The translations under genes and the position numbers were made by a program. This document shows, one piece after another, positions 18,747-29,800 of a stretch of 64,000 nt of DNA. Below the pieces are notes generated by a model that worked only from the letters and a program-made list of their open reading frames with translations, was not told where the DNA came from and ran no database searches. How positions within the stretch are numbered: the stretch's first letter is position 1; each line of letters begins with the position of its first letter. Origin of the DNA: UTCFX2 sp963827155 (lineage in GTDB: Bacteria; Chloroflexota; Anaerolineae; Anaerolineales; UBA4823); assembly GCA_963827155.1 (NCBI GenBank), contig CAWGZV010000002.1, forward strand, positions 2,418,001 through 2,482,000, read 5' to 3'.

Positions 18747-18764
18747 CTAAACATCAAATTATTC

Positions 18765-19793
18765 TTAATTGACCGGTTGCGGCTGGGCTTCGTCGATATC
18801 CACCCGGAACAAACCATCCTTGATCTGCTGCTGCTTCTCTTCAACCAGTTTTAGCAGATCGGCGGGGATCTTGGATTCCGTTGAATGGTAAGGAGCCAGG
18901 CTTGCGCCTCCCTTGGCGACCATGCTGAAATCCTTAAGATCGAGGGCTGTATATGCGCCGGATTTCACCTGGTTGATAACATACTCCACAGTCGGATCCA
19001 TATTCCATACCGGGCTGCTGACCACCAGGTCAGGGGCGAGCGAGTTCTGATCGCTCATATTCCCAAAAGCCCACAGACCTTTCTCCTTGGCTGCTTCGAT
19101 CACACCGAACCGCTCGGCGTACAGGACATCCGCTCCGTTGTCAATCTGGGCGATGGCAGCTTCTTTTGCTGCGGCTGGATCGAACCAGCTGTTGATGAAG
19201 GTTACCAGCACCTTTGCATCCGGATTCACTTCCTTAGCGCCGGCGATGAATGCATTGACCAGGCGATTGACCTCCGGCACCGGATACCCGCCGACCACGC
19301 CGATCGTCCCAGATTTCGTCAAGCCGCCTGCCAGCATTCCACTCAAATAGGCTGGCTCATGGATCCAGTTGTCAAACACAGATAGGTTAGGATTTGAAGG
19401 CCCCAACCCGGAACCGAACACAAACGAGATCGCCGGATATTCAGCGGCAACCCGGCGCACGGCTTCTTCATTACCAAAGGCATCCCCAAAGATAATATTA
19501 GGTTTCTTCTGTTCGGCGACTTCCCGCAAGATCCGCTCCATATCGCCCGAATAACCGATGTTTTCGGTATATTCGTAATCGATCGTGCCAGCATCTTTCG
19601 CCTTGTTCAGAGCTGCGTGGATTACACCATCCCAGGGCTCTTCGATAGGGGTGGCAAATGCCCCAAAAACTTTCAGCTTGCTTGCGGCTGCTTCCGTCTC
19701 TGCGGCGGGAGTGGCTGCCGGGGCGCAGCTTGCCAGCGCGCTGGTCAGCAATACTACCAAAATAATCAGATGCAGAACATCTCGCTTTTTCAT
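18765..19793 (-). CDS. BMP family substrate-binding lipoprotein (purine/nucleoside type)
   Basis: 342 residues. A lipoprotein signal ends at Cys23 (SALASC), followed by an Ala/Thr/Pro/Glu linker and the BMP/PnrA-type periplasmic-binding fold: KLKVFGAFATPIEEPWDGV, IIFGDAFGNEEAVRR, FVFGSGLG, GTIGVVGGYPVPEVNRL and the DVLYAERFG region. Members bind purine nucleosides or nucleobases and deliver them to the permeases encoded next to it. The neighbouring deaminase and xanthine dehydrogenase-type genes support a purine or pyrimidine base as ligand. AAGGAG lies upstream of the ATG. Confidence 0.92.
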   Translation of the reverse strand: MKKRDVLHLIILVVLLTSALASCAPAATPAAETEAAASKLKVFGAFATPIEEPWDGVIHAALNKAKDAGTIDYEYTENIGYSGDMERILREVAEQKKPNIIFGDAFGNEEAVRRVAAEYPAISFVFGSGLGPSNPNLSVFDNWIHEPAYLSGMLAGGLTKSGTIGVVGGYPVPEVNRLVNAFIAGAKEVNPDAKVLVTFINSWFDPAAAKEAAIAQIDNGADVLYAERFGVIEAAKEKGLWAFGNMSDQNSLAPDLVVSSPVWNMDPTVEYVINQVKSGAYTALDLKDFSMVAKGGASLAPYHSTESKIPADLLKLVEEKQQQIKDGLFRVDIDEAQPQPVN

Positions 19794-19866
19794 ACTCTCC
19801 TACTCCTTGGCGTCGATTCTGAATTGATGGTTGAATGGGTAAAATCGAAAAACCAGACTTTTCGAA

Positions 19867-22223
19867 TCAATTTTCAGGATCACCTCCTTTTCTGGCGGTC
19901 TCTATCGCTTCATACACCATTTCTGAGGTAATGGGGATCTCGAAAAATTCCACCCCCAATGCATCAGCCAATGCGTTCGCAATCGCCGCAGGGATTGCGA
20001 CAATTCCATGTTCACCCAATCCGCGCGCTCCAAAAGGTCCAGAGGCGTCATCGGTCTCAATAAAAATTACTTCCATATGCGGCGCATCGCTGCTGGTGAT
20101 AATCCGATAATCGACAAAATTGTGATTCAAAATCCGGCCGTCTTCATCGAAATGAAGCTTTTCCATCAAAGTCGCGCCCAATCCCATCACCATCGCCCCC
20201 TCAATCTGTCCCCGGGCAGCATCTGGATTGACGATTCGGCCAGCATCCTGTGCGCTGATCAGTCGAATGACCGAAATCCGACCGGTATCCAGGTCGACTT
20301 CAACTTCAGCACCTTGGCAGCCGAAAGTCCAGCTGGCTGCCAGGTTGCCGCCTCCTGTCGCCGGATCAGGAAAAGTCAATCCAATCGGTACAAATGAGCC
20401 GCGCCCTGCAATCGGTGGGTTGACCGCTGCTCCATTCGAGAGGCGGTAGCCGGTGGCAAACTTGGAATAAGGGATCGCCAGCTCAGGTTGGTTTCTGGGA
20501 TAAACCTGAGAATCCCTGGTCTCCAGCTCGTCAGGGGTCAGCCCAAATACTTGAGCTGCAGCCTCCCTGATTTGTTCCAACGCATCCAAAGCCGCCATCC
20601 GAACTGCATTCCCGACCGCCCAGGTGGTGTGGCTTGCCACCGTCTGCCATTCATGCGGCGAATAGTCTGTATCGACCCGCGTCGAATAATGGACCATTTC
20701 TGCTGGTATCGAAAGCGTCTCGGCTGCGATCTGGCTGAGCACCGTATTGACCCCTTGCCCGATCTCCACCGAACCGGTATAAACTGTGACTGAGCCATCT
20801 TCATTAAAGCGCACAATCGCTCCGCTTTGGGCGTTCGTACGCATCACGGGTGATTTCATGAAGCAGGCGATCCCCTGGCCGCGCACCTTCCCGGTTGAGA
20901 TAGGTGTCGTCTTCTTCTTTAGAGCTTCCTGCACCGCTTCCAAACACAGGTCCGCTCGGCCATTATAGCCTTGCATCTTCTGACCTAGCGCGTTGATCTT
21001 CCCAGGCAGCAGCAAATTCTTGATGCGCAGTTCCACCGGATCCATCTCGAGCCGGCGTGCAATCTGGTCGATCTGCCTCTCAACCATCCAATGCACTTCT
21101 GGGTGGCCGTATCCTCGATATGCCCCAGTGGGTGGTGTATTCGTGTAAACGCTGTAAGAGTTTAGGCTTAAGGTCGGGATGGCATACGGGCCAGTGGCGT
21201 TATGCCCACCACCCTGGCTGATCCAAACTGAATAATCTGCGTAACCTCCGCTGGCAAAATACAAGTCTGCCTGCTCTGCCAGCAAGAACCCTTGGGAATT
21301 CACCGCCGTTTTCATATGTCCCCAGGCTCCGCGACCAATCACCGTACCGTAGAACATCTCCTCGCGGCGTCAGCACGAGCTTAATTGGCACACCTGGGAC
21401 TTCCCTCGCAGCAATCGCGAGCAGCGGCTCAATCGTCACGTCAGATTTTCCGCCAAAACCCCCACCGACATACGGAATGATCACCCGCACTCTGGCAGGA
21501 GAGATCGCAAACAATTTCGAGATCGTTTCGCGAATAAAAAATGGCGATTGCGAGCTGGACCAAATCGTAAAAGTCTCACCATCCCACAGCGCAATCGCCC
21601 CATGAGGCTCCAATTGAACGTGCGCAATCCAGGGGATCCAATAATCGTTCTCCACGATTAGATCCGCCTGGGCGAATGCCGCCTCGATGTCGCCGCGGGC
21701 CAGTTTGTAATGATGGCAGATATTGCTGTTTGGGACTGGATGAATCAGAGGATCGTGGACGTAGTTCGCAACATCCGGATGCAGGAGTTGTGCGCCTGGC
21801 TGTGCGGCCTGATATGGGTGTAAGCACGAAGGCAGTGGTTCATATTCAAGATCGACCAATTGAGCTGCCTTTTCAGCAGCCTCAAGTGTCGATGCGATGA
21901 CCACCGCAATCGGTTCTCCCCAATAACGCACCTTCTCACGAGCAATCGGGAATTGATCCTGAATTGCGTGGCCAATTCGGCTTGGGCAGGCATCGCCAGT
22001 CACCACCGCTTTGACCCCGGGCACTGTCAACGCCCGATTAGTCTTCAAACCCTGGATAAACGCATGCGGTTGGGTTGCTCGCACCACCCGCGGCATGGTA
22101 GACCCGACCCAGGTTCAGATCATCGATAAATTGAGCGCCTCCGACAGCTTTCTCAAAGCCATCTACACGCGGTTGCGAGACCCCAATAGAAGTAAATTTC
22201 AAGTCATGTGCAACATTATCCAT
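19867..22223 (-). CDS. xanthine dehydrogenase family, molybdopterin-binding subunit (two frameshifts)
   Basis: Molybdenum hydroxylase large subunit of about 780 codons, hydroxylating purines or other N-heterocycles. The N-terminal Ald_Xan_dh domain is followed by the Moco domain with IPYVGGGFGGKSD, the GAYRGYGHPE region, SVEIGQGVNTVL and the catalytic glutamate in FGARGLGEHGIVAIP. Three frames are required. The first break is at about 22085-22092, where one G too many separates GRVYHAA from VVRATQPHAF. The second is at about 21361-21372, where LTPR continues as EEMFYGTVIGRGAWG. The FeS and FAD subunits normally encoded beside it are absent from this window. The gene starts 17 bp after the deaminase. 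Confidence 0.88.
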
Positions 22224-22240
22224 TATGGGTAGCTGGTCAA

Positions 22241-23488
22241 TTAAAGCGCGTTCCGATTTTCGACCATTTTGTCAATCTGTGTGAAGTCAACCAGCATGCC
22301 GTGACTGATCACATATTTCGGGGCTTCGTGGTTCCGCAGAGCTTCCAGGATGCTGCCTTCCTTCATCACCACCAGGTGGGCTGGCGCGCCGACCCTCAAC
22401 CCAAAATCCTTCAGCCCCATCGCCTGTGCGGCTCTGGTTGTGATCATATCGTAGAGCGTTTCCATATCCGCGCTTGTCGTCATCCACAAAATATGGGATG
22501 CCAGGAATGCCACCTCGAGCATGTTGTTGCGGCCGTATGGATAGTAGGCGTCCGAGATGTCGTCCTGACCCAGGCAAACCAGGGCGCCCTCCTGAAGCAG
22601 CTCCCTGACCCGGGCATGCAGCGGTCCGGTGTGCGGGTCTGTCACTACCCCCATCTGAGCTTTCTTGAGCAGCGCCGCTACTTTTTGGAAATAGGGCGTA
22701 GGATACATCGCCATCGCCCTGGCGTGATGTGCCAGCGACCGACCCTGCCAGCCGCGGCGGATCGTCTCTACCGCCATTCCCTCCAGCGACCGCAGTCCAG
22801 AGTCCCCGGCGTCATCCACCAGCATCGAGACATCTTTATCGTAGCGTACGGCGAGCTCGAAACAGACCCGGATGTGTTCCTGGATGTCTTCCTCGGTGTA
22901 CTCTATCCATGGGATCCCGCCGACGACATCCGCACCGAGCGCCATCGCCTGCTCCATCAGCTCGGCTGCGCCTGGCTCGCGCACGATCCCATCCTGTGCA
23001 AATGCCACCACCTGGATATCGATGATCCCCTTAAACTCTTCCCTGGCGCGGATCAGCGCTTTTACCCCCTCAAGGCGGGCCTTAAGATCAACGTCGGCAA
23101 ACGCACGGATGTGCGTGTTTCCATACCGGGCTGCCTGAGCGGCGGCGCGGCGCACGTTCTTGATGATCCATTCCTCTGCATACTGTTCTTTCACCCGGGC
23201 TGCCAGCTCGATCGCAGTCATAGCTTTACCCATATCGGCGGCATGATAGTCCTTCAGGGCTTCTTCATCCATCATCTCCAGGGTGTAGACTTTACACAGG
23301 TGAAGGTGGGGATTAACAAAGGATTCGGTGACAAGGCTGCCGTTTGCAGGGAGGGTTTGCAGCGCTTCTGCCTCAATATTCTCCTCAATTGCCGCGATCT
23401 TTCCCGCCTCGATGGCAATATCGACCAATCCTTCGGGTTTGCCTCGCCTTTGGGCTTGCTTGATGATGAGATCATATTTAGTTTGCAT
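22241..23488 (-). CDS. cytosine deaminase-like amidohydrolase
   Basis: 415 residues, cytoplasmic metal-dependent hydrolase of the CodA-like branch of the amidohydrolase superfamily. The TIM-barrel metal ligands are visible: HLHL in FVNPHLHLCKV (first HxH), a His in SLAHHARAM, and the Asp in LGQDDISDAYYPYGRNNML, the family's DxxxPxG-like segment. Substrates of this branch include cytosine, isoguanine and related heterocycles. The first gene of the unit, it has TTGGAGAG before the ATG and a good promoter 135 bp upstream, and probably deaminates the base imported by the ABC system. Confidence 0.86.
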   Translation of the reverse strand: MQTKYDLIIKQAQRRGKPEGLVDIAIEAGKIAAIEENIEAEALQTLPANGSLVTESFVNPHLHLCKVYTLEMMDEEALKDYHAADMGKAMTAIELAARVKEQYAEEWIIKNVRRAAAQAARYGNTHIRAFADVDLKARLEGVKALIRAREEFKGIIDIQVVAFAQDGIVREPGAAELMEQAMALGADVVGGIPWIEYTEEDIQEHIRVCFELAVRYDKDVSMLVDDAGDSGLRSLEGMAVETIRRGWQGRSLAHHARAMAMYPTPYFQKVAALLKKAQMGVVTDPHTGPLHARVRELLQEGALVCLGQDDISDAYYPYGRNNMLEVAFLASHILWMTTSADMETLYDMITTRAAQAMGLKDFGLRVGAPAHLVVMKEGSILEALRNHEAPKYVISHGMLVDFTQIDKMVENRNAL

Positions 23489-23623
23489 GAATTCTCTCCA
23501 ACGGGTTTCTCTGGGTGAGTGAGTGGGTGGAATAGGCAGGGGTAATCAAGAAATAATCTTCCAGAAGACTTCTCCATGGTTCATAGCAGATTATTTAGCT
23601 TGGGTAGCTTGTGCAGCGATTTT

Positions 23624-23652
23624 AGTATACCGATAAAAAGGTCCTCTTGCAA
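23624..23652 (-). promoter_or_regulatory. sigma70-type promoter of the purine/nucleobase unit
   Basis: Minus strand: TTGCAA at 23652-23647, a 17-base spacer, TATACT at 23629-23624. It would start a transcript near 23617 with a leader of about 130 bases before the deaminase ATG. Confidence 0.6.
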
Positions 23653-23848
23653 GCAGATTTGAATCTTATGAACTCAGCCTGGGGTCTGCCAAAATAGCGT
23701 TCTCCGATCTCACACTTGCGGGGCAATTGAATAAATAAAACGCTCCCTCAAATCGAACATATGTGCTATAATCCGATATCGCACCTTACCAACCGATCCC
23801 TTGAAATCAACGGGGGAAGACTTGATCCTTAAACCGTCAGTCCTCTTC

Positions 23849-23885
23849 GTATTCGTTCCTCTTCGATTTTTCGCGGAACGAATAC
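23849..23885 (-). terminator. stem-loop directly behind the giant gene
   Basis: Perfect eleven-base arms GTATTCGTTCC and GGAACGAATAC around a 15-base loop, starting 4 bp after the TAA of the giant gene. It lacks a clear U-run. Probable transcript end. Confidence 0.55.
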
Positions 23886-23889
23886 TCGG

Positions 23890-26800
23890 CTAATTAATTA
23901 ATTGCGGCATCCAAATATTGTACTGTTCGGTGACCTGAAGGGTCCAAAAGCCCAATGAGGTCAGGTTTCCGGCAGTATCCCTGGCTTCGAGCGACAGGCG
24001 GTATCTGCCCGCAGCCTCGATCTCGGGGATGAAGCTCCACTGGTTGTTCACAATCGGAATTACGGTGCGTCGAGTACCAGCCTCCGGCGAAGTCATGCGC
24101 AATGCGATTTCGACTTTACCGCTCCCGTCGCTCGCTGCGCCTGCCAGGATTGGGAAAGGATCGATGGAGTAAGCCGCCAGCGAGACAGAAGGGAGCTGTG
24201 TGGTGACCGTTACATTTGGGGATTTGGTATCTATCCAGAAGGTCTTTTCGTAGGGCGCAGTCGAACGGTTCCCGGCTGCATCTCGACCGAAGATCGAGAT
24301 CGTTTGGGAGGCATAATCCAATCCCAGCGGAATTGACAGTTTGGTGCTCCAGGCCCCATTCAGGACGTGGTTTTCGCTCAGCTCGACCGTCTGGCACATT
24401 ACCATTCCAGGCTGGCCGGTCGTGTCCAGGCAGACATCGACATTCTTCACCTGTCCGCTGTCTTGGATCTCACCACGCAGCGTCATCGCCGCCGGGCCGA
24501 TAACCGCTGAAAGCGCCGACTGGCTTTCCTCGTCCAGGCTGACGGTAGGTGGGAGCGAGTTGATTAACAGCACCCGCCAGAGACTCCATTCGCTGGTGTA
24601 GCCGACGGAGTTCGTCGCCCGGGCACGGGCAAAATAGCGTGCCTCATTCTGCGCTCCGGACAGGTCCACCATGCACGACCAGACTCCGCTCATCGGCGCA
24701 GCCACCTGGCAGGTCTTATTTGCCGTGTCGCCGTATGGGTCCAGGACCTCTACCTCCACGCTGGACACGCCGCTCGGATCTACCGCTCTGCCTTCCAGTA
24801 TGCTAGTCCCAGGTCGGACGAAGATAGGCGCTTGGGCAAGCACCTGGTCCAGTTCAGACGGAGTCAGTCCGGCCGGAGCAGATGATCCATCCAGCTGCTC
24901 AAGCGCCTCGGTCTGACCAGCGGCCGATAAGACGGCCACGTCGACCGGCGGATCGATCACCAGCGGGTGCTCGACTGTGAACTCGTTGAAAATCACTTCC
25001 GGGGCTGAAGTAGTGGTTAGGGTGGCTTTGATCCGCAGCCGAGTCCGCCAGGTCGTGCAGCGTCTGGCAGGCCGCCGGATTATTGGGGTTCAGCCGGCGG
25101 CACAGCTCGTATTCCACCTGCGGCTGGCTGTAGGTGACCATACCCGTAAACGCCACTTTGCCCCTGGAGAGCGGCTCGACCGGCCCCAGGTCGAATTGCT
25201 GGAAATATCCTTGCGACCCATCCGGATTTGTGATCGGTGTTCCTCCCTGTAGAACCATTGAGCCATGTGTGGTGACCCTCAGGACCAGGCGTTCTCCCGG
25301 TGCAGATGCTCCACCGGTGTTGAGGTAGTCTAGCGTATAGTTGACGGCCTGGTTGTTGCCCAGCAGCTGGGTCACCCGTCCGGACTTGAACAGCGTCCGC
25401 AGGAACAGGCCGTAATTGCGGGTATCGCTGATCACACCGGTGGGGTTGGACTGAATAATGGCACGCAAGTCCACATCCAGATAGCGGCTTGATGTGGGTG
25501 ATTGTTCCAGGGCTAAGTTGTTCCAATGGAATCCGTGCCACATGACGATGTTATGCTGGTCAGGCAGCAGGAAGAGCAGCCTGCTCAGGATAGGGCTGTC
25601 GTGGGGATTAAATATTGGGAATACCGTCCACAACCGTAGGGCATCCCCTTCGCTGCCGAAGGCGATCAGGTCCAGAGGCGTTGTTGTCGGATCGCTGATG
25701 CCGAGCAGCTCGAAGGGCAAGTATAGGTCGGTGATTGACCTTGGAGCGTGGGCTGTGAAGCGGAAAACTTCCGGCGGCAAACCGCCAGGCAGCGCATCGT
25801 ACCAGGCAGTTCCGTTCCAACGCAGGAATTGGGCGGTCTGTGTATTGGTGACCCATACGAGGGTGTCCGCAGCGAAGGGCAGTGTCAGCGTATCTCCGGC
25901 AGTGGCTGGATAAGGGTTGTATGCCTGATCTGTTCCCGCGCTTGAGCCGGTCTTCAGGTAGATGAACAGGTCGCCTTCCGAGTCCCAATCTGCTCCGAGC
26001 CATGCAATCCGTAGGGCATCTACATCCCAGCTCAGGTAGAACTTTTGAGCGTGGCTCAAGGAGAGACCTGGTGGGAGTGTGTCCAGGAGTATCCGGTTGA
26101 AGCCGATCTCCGATTCGCCGCTGTCCATCCACCCATGGTAGATATCCGCTCCAGGCATGGCGATAAGATCTGGCGTCAAGGGTGTATCTGCGTAGAACGG
26201 GCCGACTTGGTTCACGCTCCGGTTTCCATAAATGTCCTCGGAGACGACGAAGGCTGTATAAGCTTGGGCTTCAACGGTGACCTGGTCTACCTGCAGTTGG
26301 CCCTCCGGGTTGACTGCTGCCAGATTGGAGAGGTCGGGTGATTCCTGTTGACTTAGTCCGGCATAGTAGCGCCTTACACCGCTGCCGTCCGACGCTGGCG
26401 TCCAGCTGATCTGAATGGTCGGGTTAAGCACGTCGTAGATTGTCTGCCCGACTCTTACGGGCGTCAAAACTCCCTGGGAGTTGACGTATGACAGAGTCAT
26501 CGTAACGAGAGATGGCGGAACAAGGTCCGCCGTCACCTCCCGAGTGACCAGGGTGGTGTGGCCCCCCAGGTCGGCGGCCTGGACGTCCAGATTAACAACC
26601 TCGCCGTCTGGCAGGACCTCCGGCATCCGAGGATAACTCCACCTTCCGTCTTTGACGGATGCCCTGTACCAGGTTCCGCTGTCGTGCAGACCAACCTCCA
26701 CCTCGCTGACTCCAGCCAGGTCGCTTACTGGACCAGACAGGTTCACACCCCAGTTGGAGACCATGTGGGTGGAGGTGAAAACCGTTGGGCTGATGTCCAC

Positions 26801-29800
26801 CGTCGGGGGCAGCGTATCGATGAAGATGGTGCTGGTAAAAGGCGACTCCTGGATCTGTCCATTCCAGTCGCGAGCACTGGTTTTGAAAATATACGCCCCA
26901 TCGACCAGGCCTGGAGGGGGGGTCCAGGTGGTGCTGCCCGCATAACCGGTCACGGAAGCATCTGGGAAATCGAAGGATGTCAAGAAGTCGCCATTGACGC
27001 TCAACGTGATCTCCCGCAAGCCGCTCGCCGCTTCGGCGTGAACGGTAAGGCTCACCGGGTCGAGGCTGGTCAGCACACTGTGGTCTACCGGCTCCACCAG
27101 GATTGAAACGGGCAGGAGGCTCACATTGACAGGTGCGGTAGCTTCAAGCCCCGTCTGATTCTCCCCCGGAGGCAATCCTTCCAGAGCAGGCGCACCTACC
27201 ACTGTGGGTGTGGCTTCCGGAGCAAATGATGCATCCACAGCCGGAGAGGCCTCAGGAGTTGGTGTGGCTTCCAGCGTTGTCGTGGCTTCGGCCACAGCCG
27301 AGGAATTTGGAGAAGGTAAGGCATCCACCATCTCTGAAATCTCTGTGGAGCCCAGGACTTCCGGTGCATCTGGGGTTTCATTCGAGCCTGGAATTTCCGT
27401 CGAAGCCGAGGCTTCGGTCTCAAACAACATTTTCGGATTGGGCGAAGCCTCCAAGGTCGGTGAGCTTTCCAGGGTTGGGATAATTTCCGGCGCAGGCGTT
27501 ACTTCTGCAGTCGGTGAATTTTCCGGAGTTGGCGAGCTTTCTACTTTGATATCTGTTTCAGGCCCAGCCATCTGAACAGGCGCTCCACTGGTCGCTTGGC
27601 TGCAGCTGCCGTAGATATCGCAAGCCTGCATAAAGAACGGTGCGCTGCTCGAGCTCACGTCGCAGGTAGACATAATCTTGTATAGTCGGGTATGGTCAAC
27701 GATCACTTCCTTATACCAATTGTCGACCTGATCATAAGTGACCAGGTCCTCTGGCAGGGTCGTGCAGGGGCACTGATAGCCTGTCCTGCTCAGGTTCAAG
27801 TCAGTTGCGGTGCACCTGACTTGCGTCGTGAGGTCATGGTTGACGGTTTGCAGTGTGACCTGCGGGCCAGGCATATCGATTTCGCCCTGCCATGCATTCC
27901 AGGAGGCAGGGTTATCATTGCGGTTGCCAAGATAGTCAACGCCGCGCAGCTCGAGCTCGTACAAGCCCTCCTGTCCGGCTGGCAGCGTGTAGCTCCAGGT
28001 GGTATGTGGGGCCAGGTTATCGGTCAAGTTTGCCCAATTCCAGGTCTTTTTCCCAAGAATAAAAAGGTTCGCCGCCTCTTGATTGGAAAATGCGCGCGAG
28101 AAGAGATAGACTTCATCAACCCAGCCCCCGAATGCATTCCCTCCCTGAGCACTGTTGCCCAGCGCCAGCAGGCTGGAGCTGGTATCCAGGAGCCCCAAGC
28201 CAACCGGCTTCCCAGCGCCGACCTGGATTCCATCGATATAGATGTAATTGGCCATACCCGTCCAAACCCCGACGACATGGTGCCATTGAGCATCAGTCAG
28301 CATCATGTTGCTGCTGGCTTCGGAGGTATACCCGTTGCTGTCCGTTACGCTGAAAGTCAACCCTCCTTTGGTTTTCCAATAGAACGCCGCGGCATGATTG
28401 AGGTTCAGCAAGGTAGTGTTTTCAATCGGGGTATTCTTGACTTTAATCCACATCGCCGCAGTCAGAGTGGTGGTGATCGGCGTTTTCAACGGCTCCCGCC
28501 ATTGGATGGTGTCATCGACCCCGTCAAAATAAACCGCTTCATCCACCTTGCCAGGTTCATAGACCAGGGGAGTACGGCCGCTTTCGCTGTAGCCGGTTTG
28601 ATTGAATCCCGAGGCATCCAAGAAATTTTGGCCGTTAACGGTCGACCGATCGTTCAGGTGCATGGCCAATGCCGCGTCTAGTGTGACGTCAGACTGTTCA
28701 ACGGGAACCAGGGCGACCTGCAGCCCATAAGGCCCGCCGCCTTCCGTATTGGTGATTACCCCGCTCAAGGTCAGCGGCGCGGTGATTGTGGCAGTGGGGC
28801 TGAGGTTTGTCAAAGAGACTGTGGGCGGGTTATTGTCAAAAATTACCGATGCAGGATCGGTGACGGTTGCCGTATTGCCTACCTTGTCCGTGGTGCGCAG
28901 GCTCAAGGTGTAGATGCCAGTTGGGTTGGGGATAGGATTCAGGTCAACCACATTGACCGGGAACTTGTAATCCACAGACCAGCTAGTACCTGAAACCGTA
29001 GCCGTCTGCCAGCCGCCATACGGTAGATTTGGACCACCATCGACGAGGATTTCGAGCGAGGAAACTCCGCTTCTTTCGTCTGTGATTGTGCCGTTGAAAT
29101 GCTGAACCCAGGTCTGAATATCCTGAGGCCGGAGCGGGAGAGGCCATATTTCAGGCTGGAGCGTGACCGAAGGTGGATCACGGTCTATCTTGATAAAGGC
29201 ACTGTTGGACAGCCCGGTATGACCGACCGCGTCGGTGGCGCGCGCCACTAATGTGTGATTGCCCTGGGCAAGGCTGCGCATATCTAAGGTATAAGCCCAG
29301 ATCTCCTTCCCGCTGGCAGGCTGGAACGGATTTCCATCCACTGAGACCTCCACAGAACGGATAAAGGAGGTGGGATCGTGGGCTTCGCCGCCGATGACCT
29401 GGAAACCGCTGCCGGAGAGATAGCTCCCATTGGCCGGCGAGATGAGGCTGGCGGTCGGCAAATCGGTGTCTACTGTCACGGTGATCGACTGGCTAGCGCT
29501 CAGATCACAGGTGGAAGTGCTTGCCTGGCTCCCTAGCTTCGTAACTTGCGCTGCTACAGGGTGTGAGAGGGAATAAATCTGTTGATTCGACAGAGGATAA
29601 TCGAAGATATACAGCTCGTCCAATGCACCTTGGAACGCATTCTCGTAGCCGATGTAATTATAGGATGGGATGGCACCCAAAGCGACCGGATTGGCACTGG
29701 GACCCGTGAGCACGCCTGTCATTTGGGTACCTGCCGCTTCAACGCCGTTCACATAAACTTTCAGTTTCGTGCCGTCCGATATGGCGATGAGGTTGTACCA

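Larger units (their letters stand above)
23489..23889. other. intergenic region between the purine unit and the giant gene
   Basis: No coding frame is supported. The left part holds the promoter of the purine unit (23624-23652), the right part the hairpin behind the giant gene (23849-23885). A plus-strand TATAAT at 23767-23772 has no -35 box and no gene behind it. Confidence 0.65.

Noticed and set aside
22208..23518. 436-codon plus-strand frame opposite the deaminase
   Set aside because: Mirror frame of a well-conserved amidohydrolase; Cys/His/Arg-rich translation without domain character and no ribosome binding site.
23767..23772. Plus-strand TATAAT as a promoter
   Set aside because: No -35 element at 16-18 bases and no plus-strand gene downstream.
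27130..27570. Tandem repeat as a CRISPR-like or minisatellite element
   Set aside because: It is an in-frame coding linker of Pro/Thr/Ser/Glu-rich units within the giant gene, with drifting units and no spacers.
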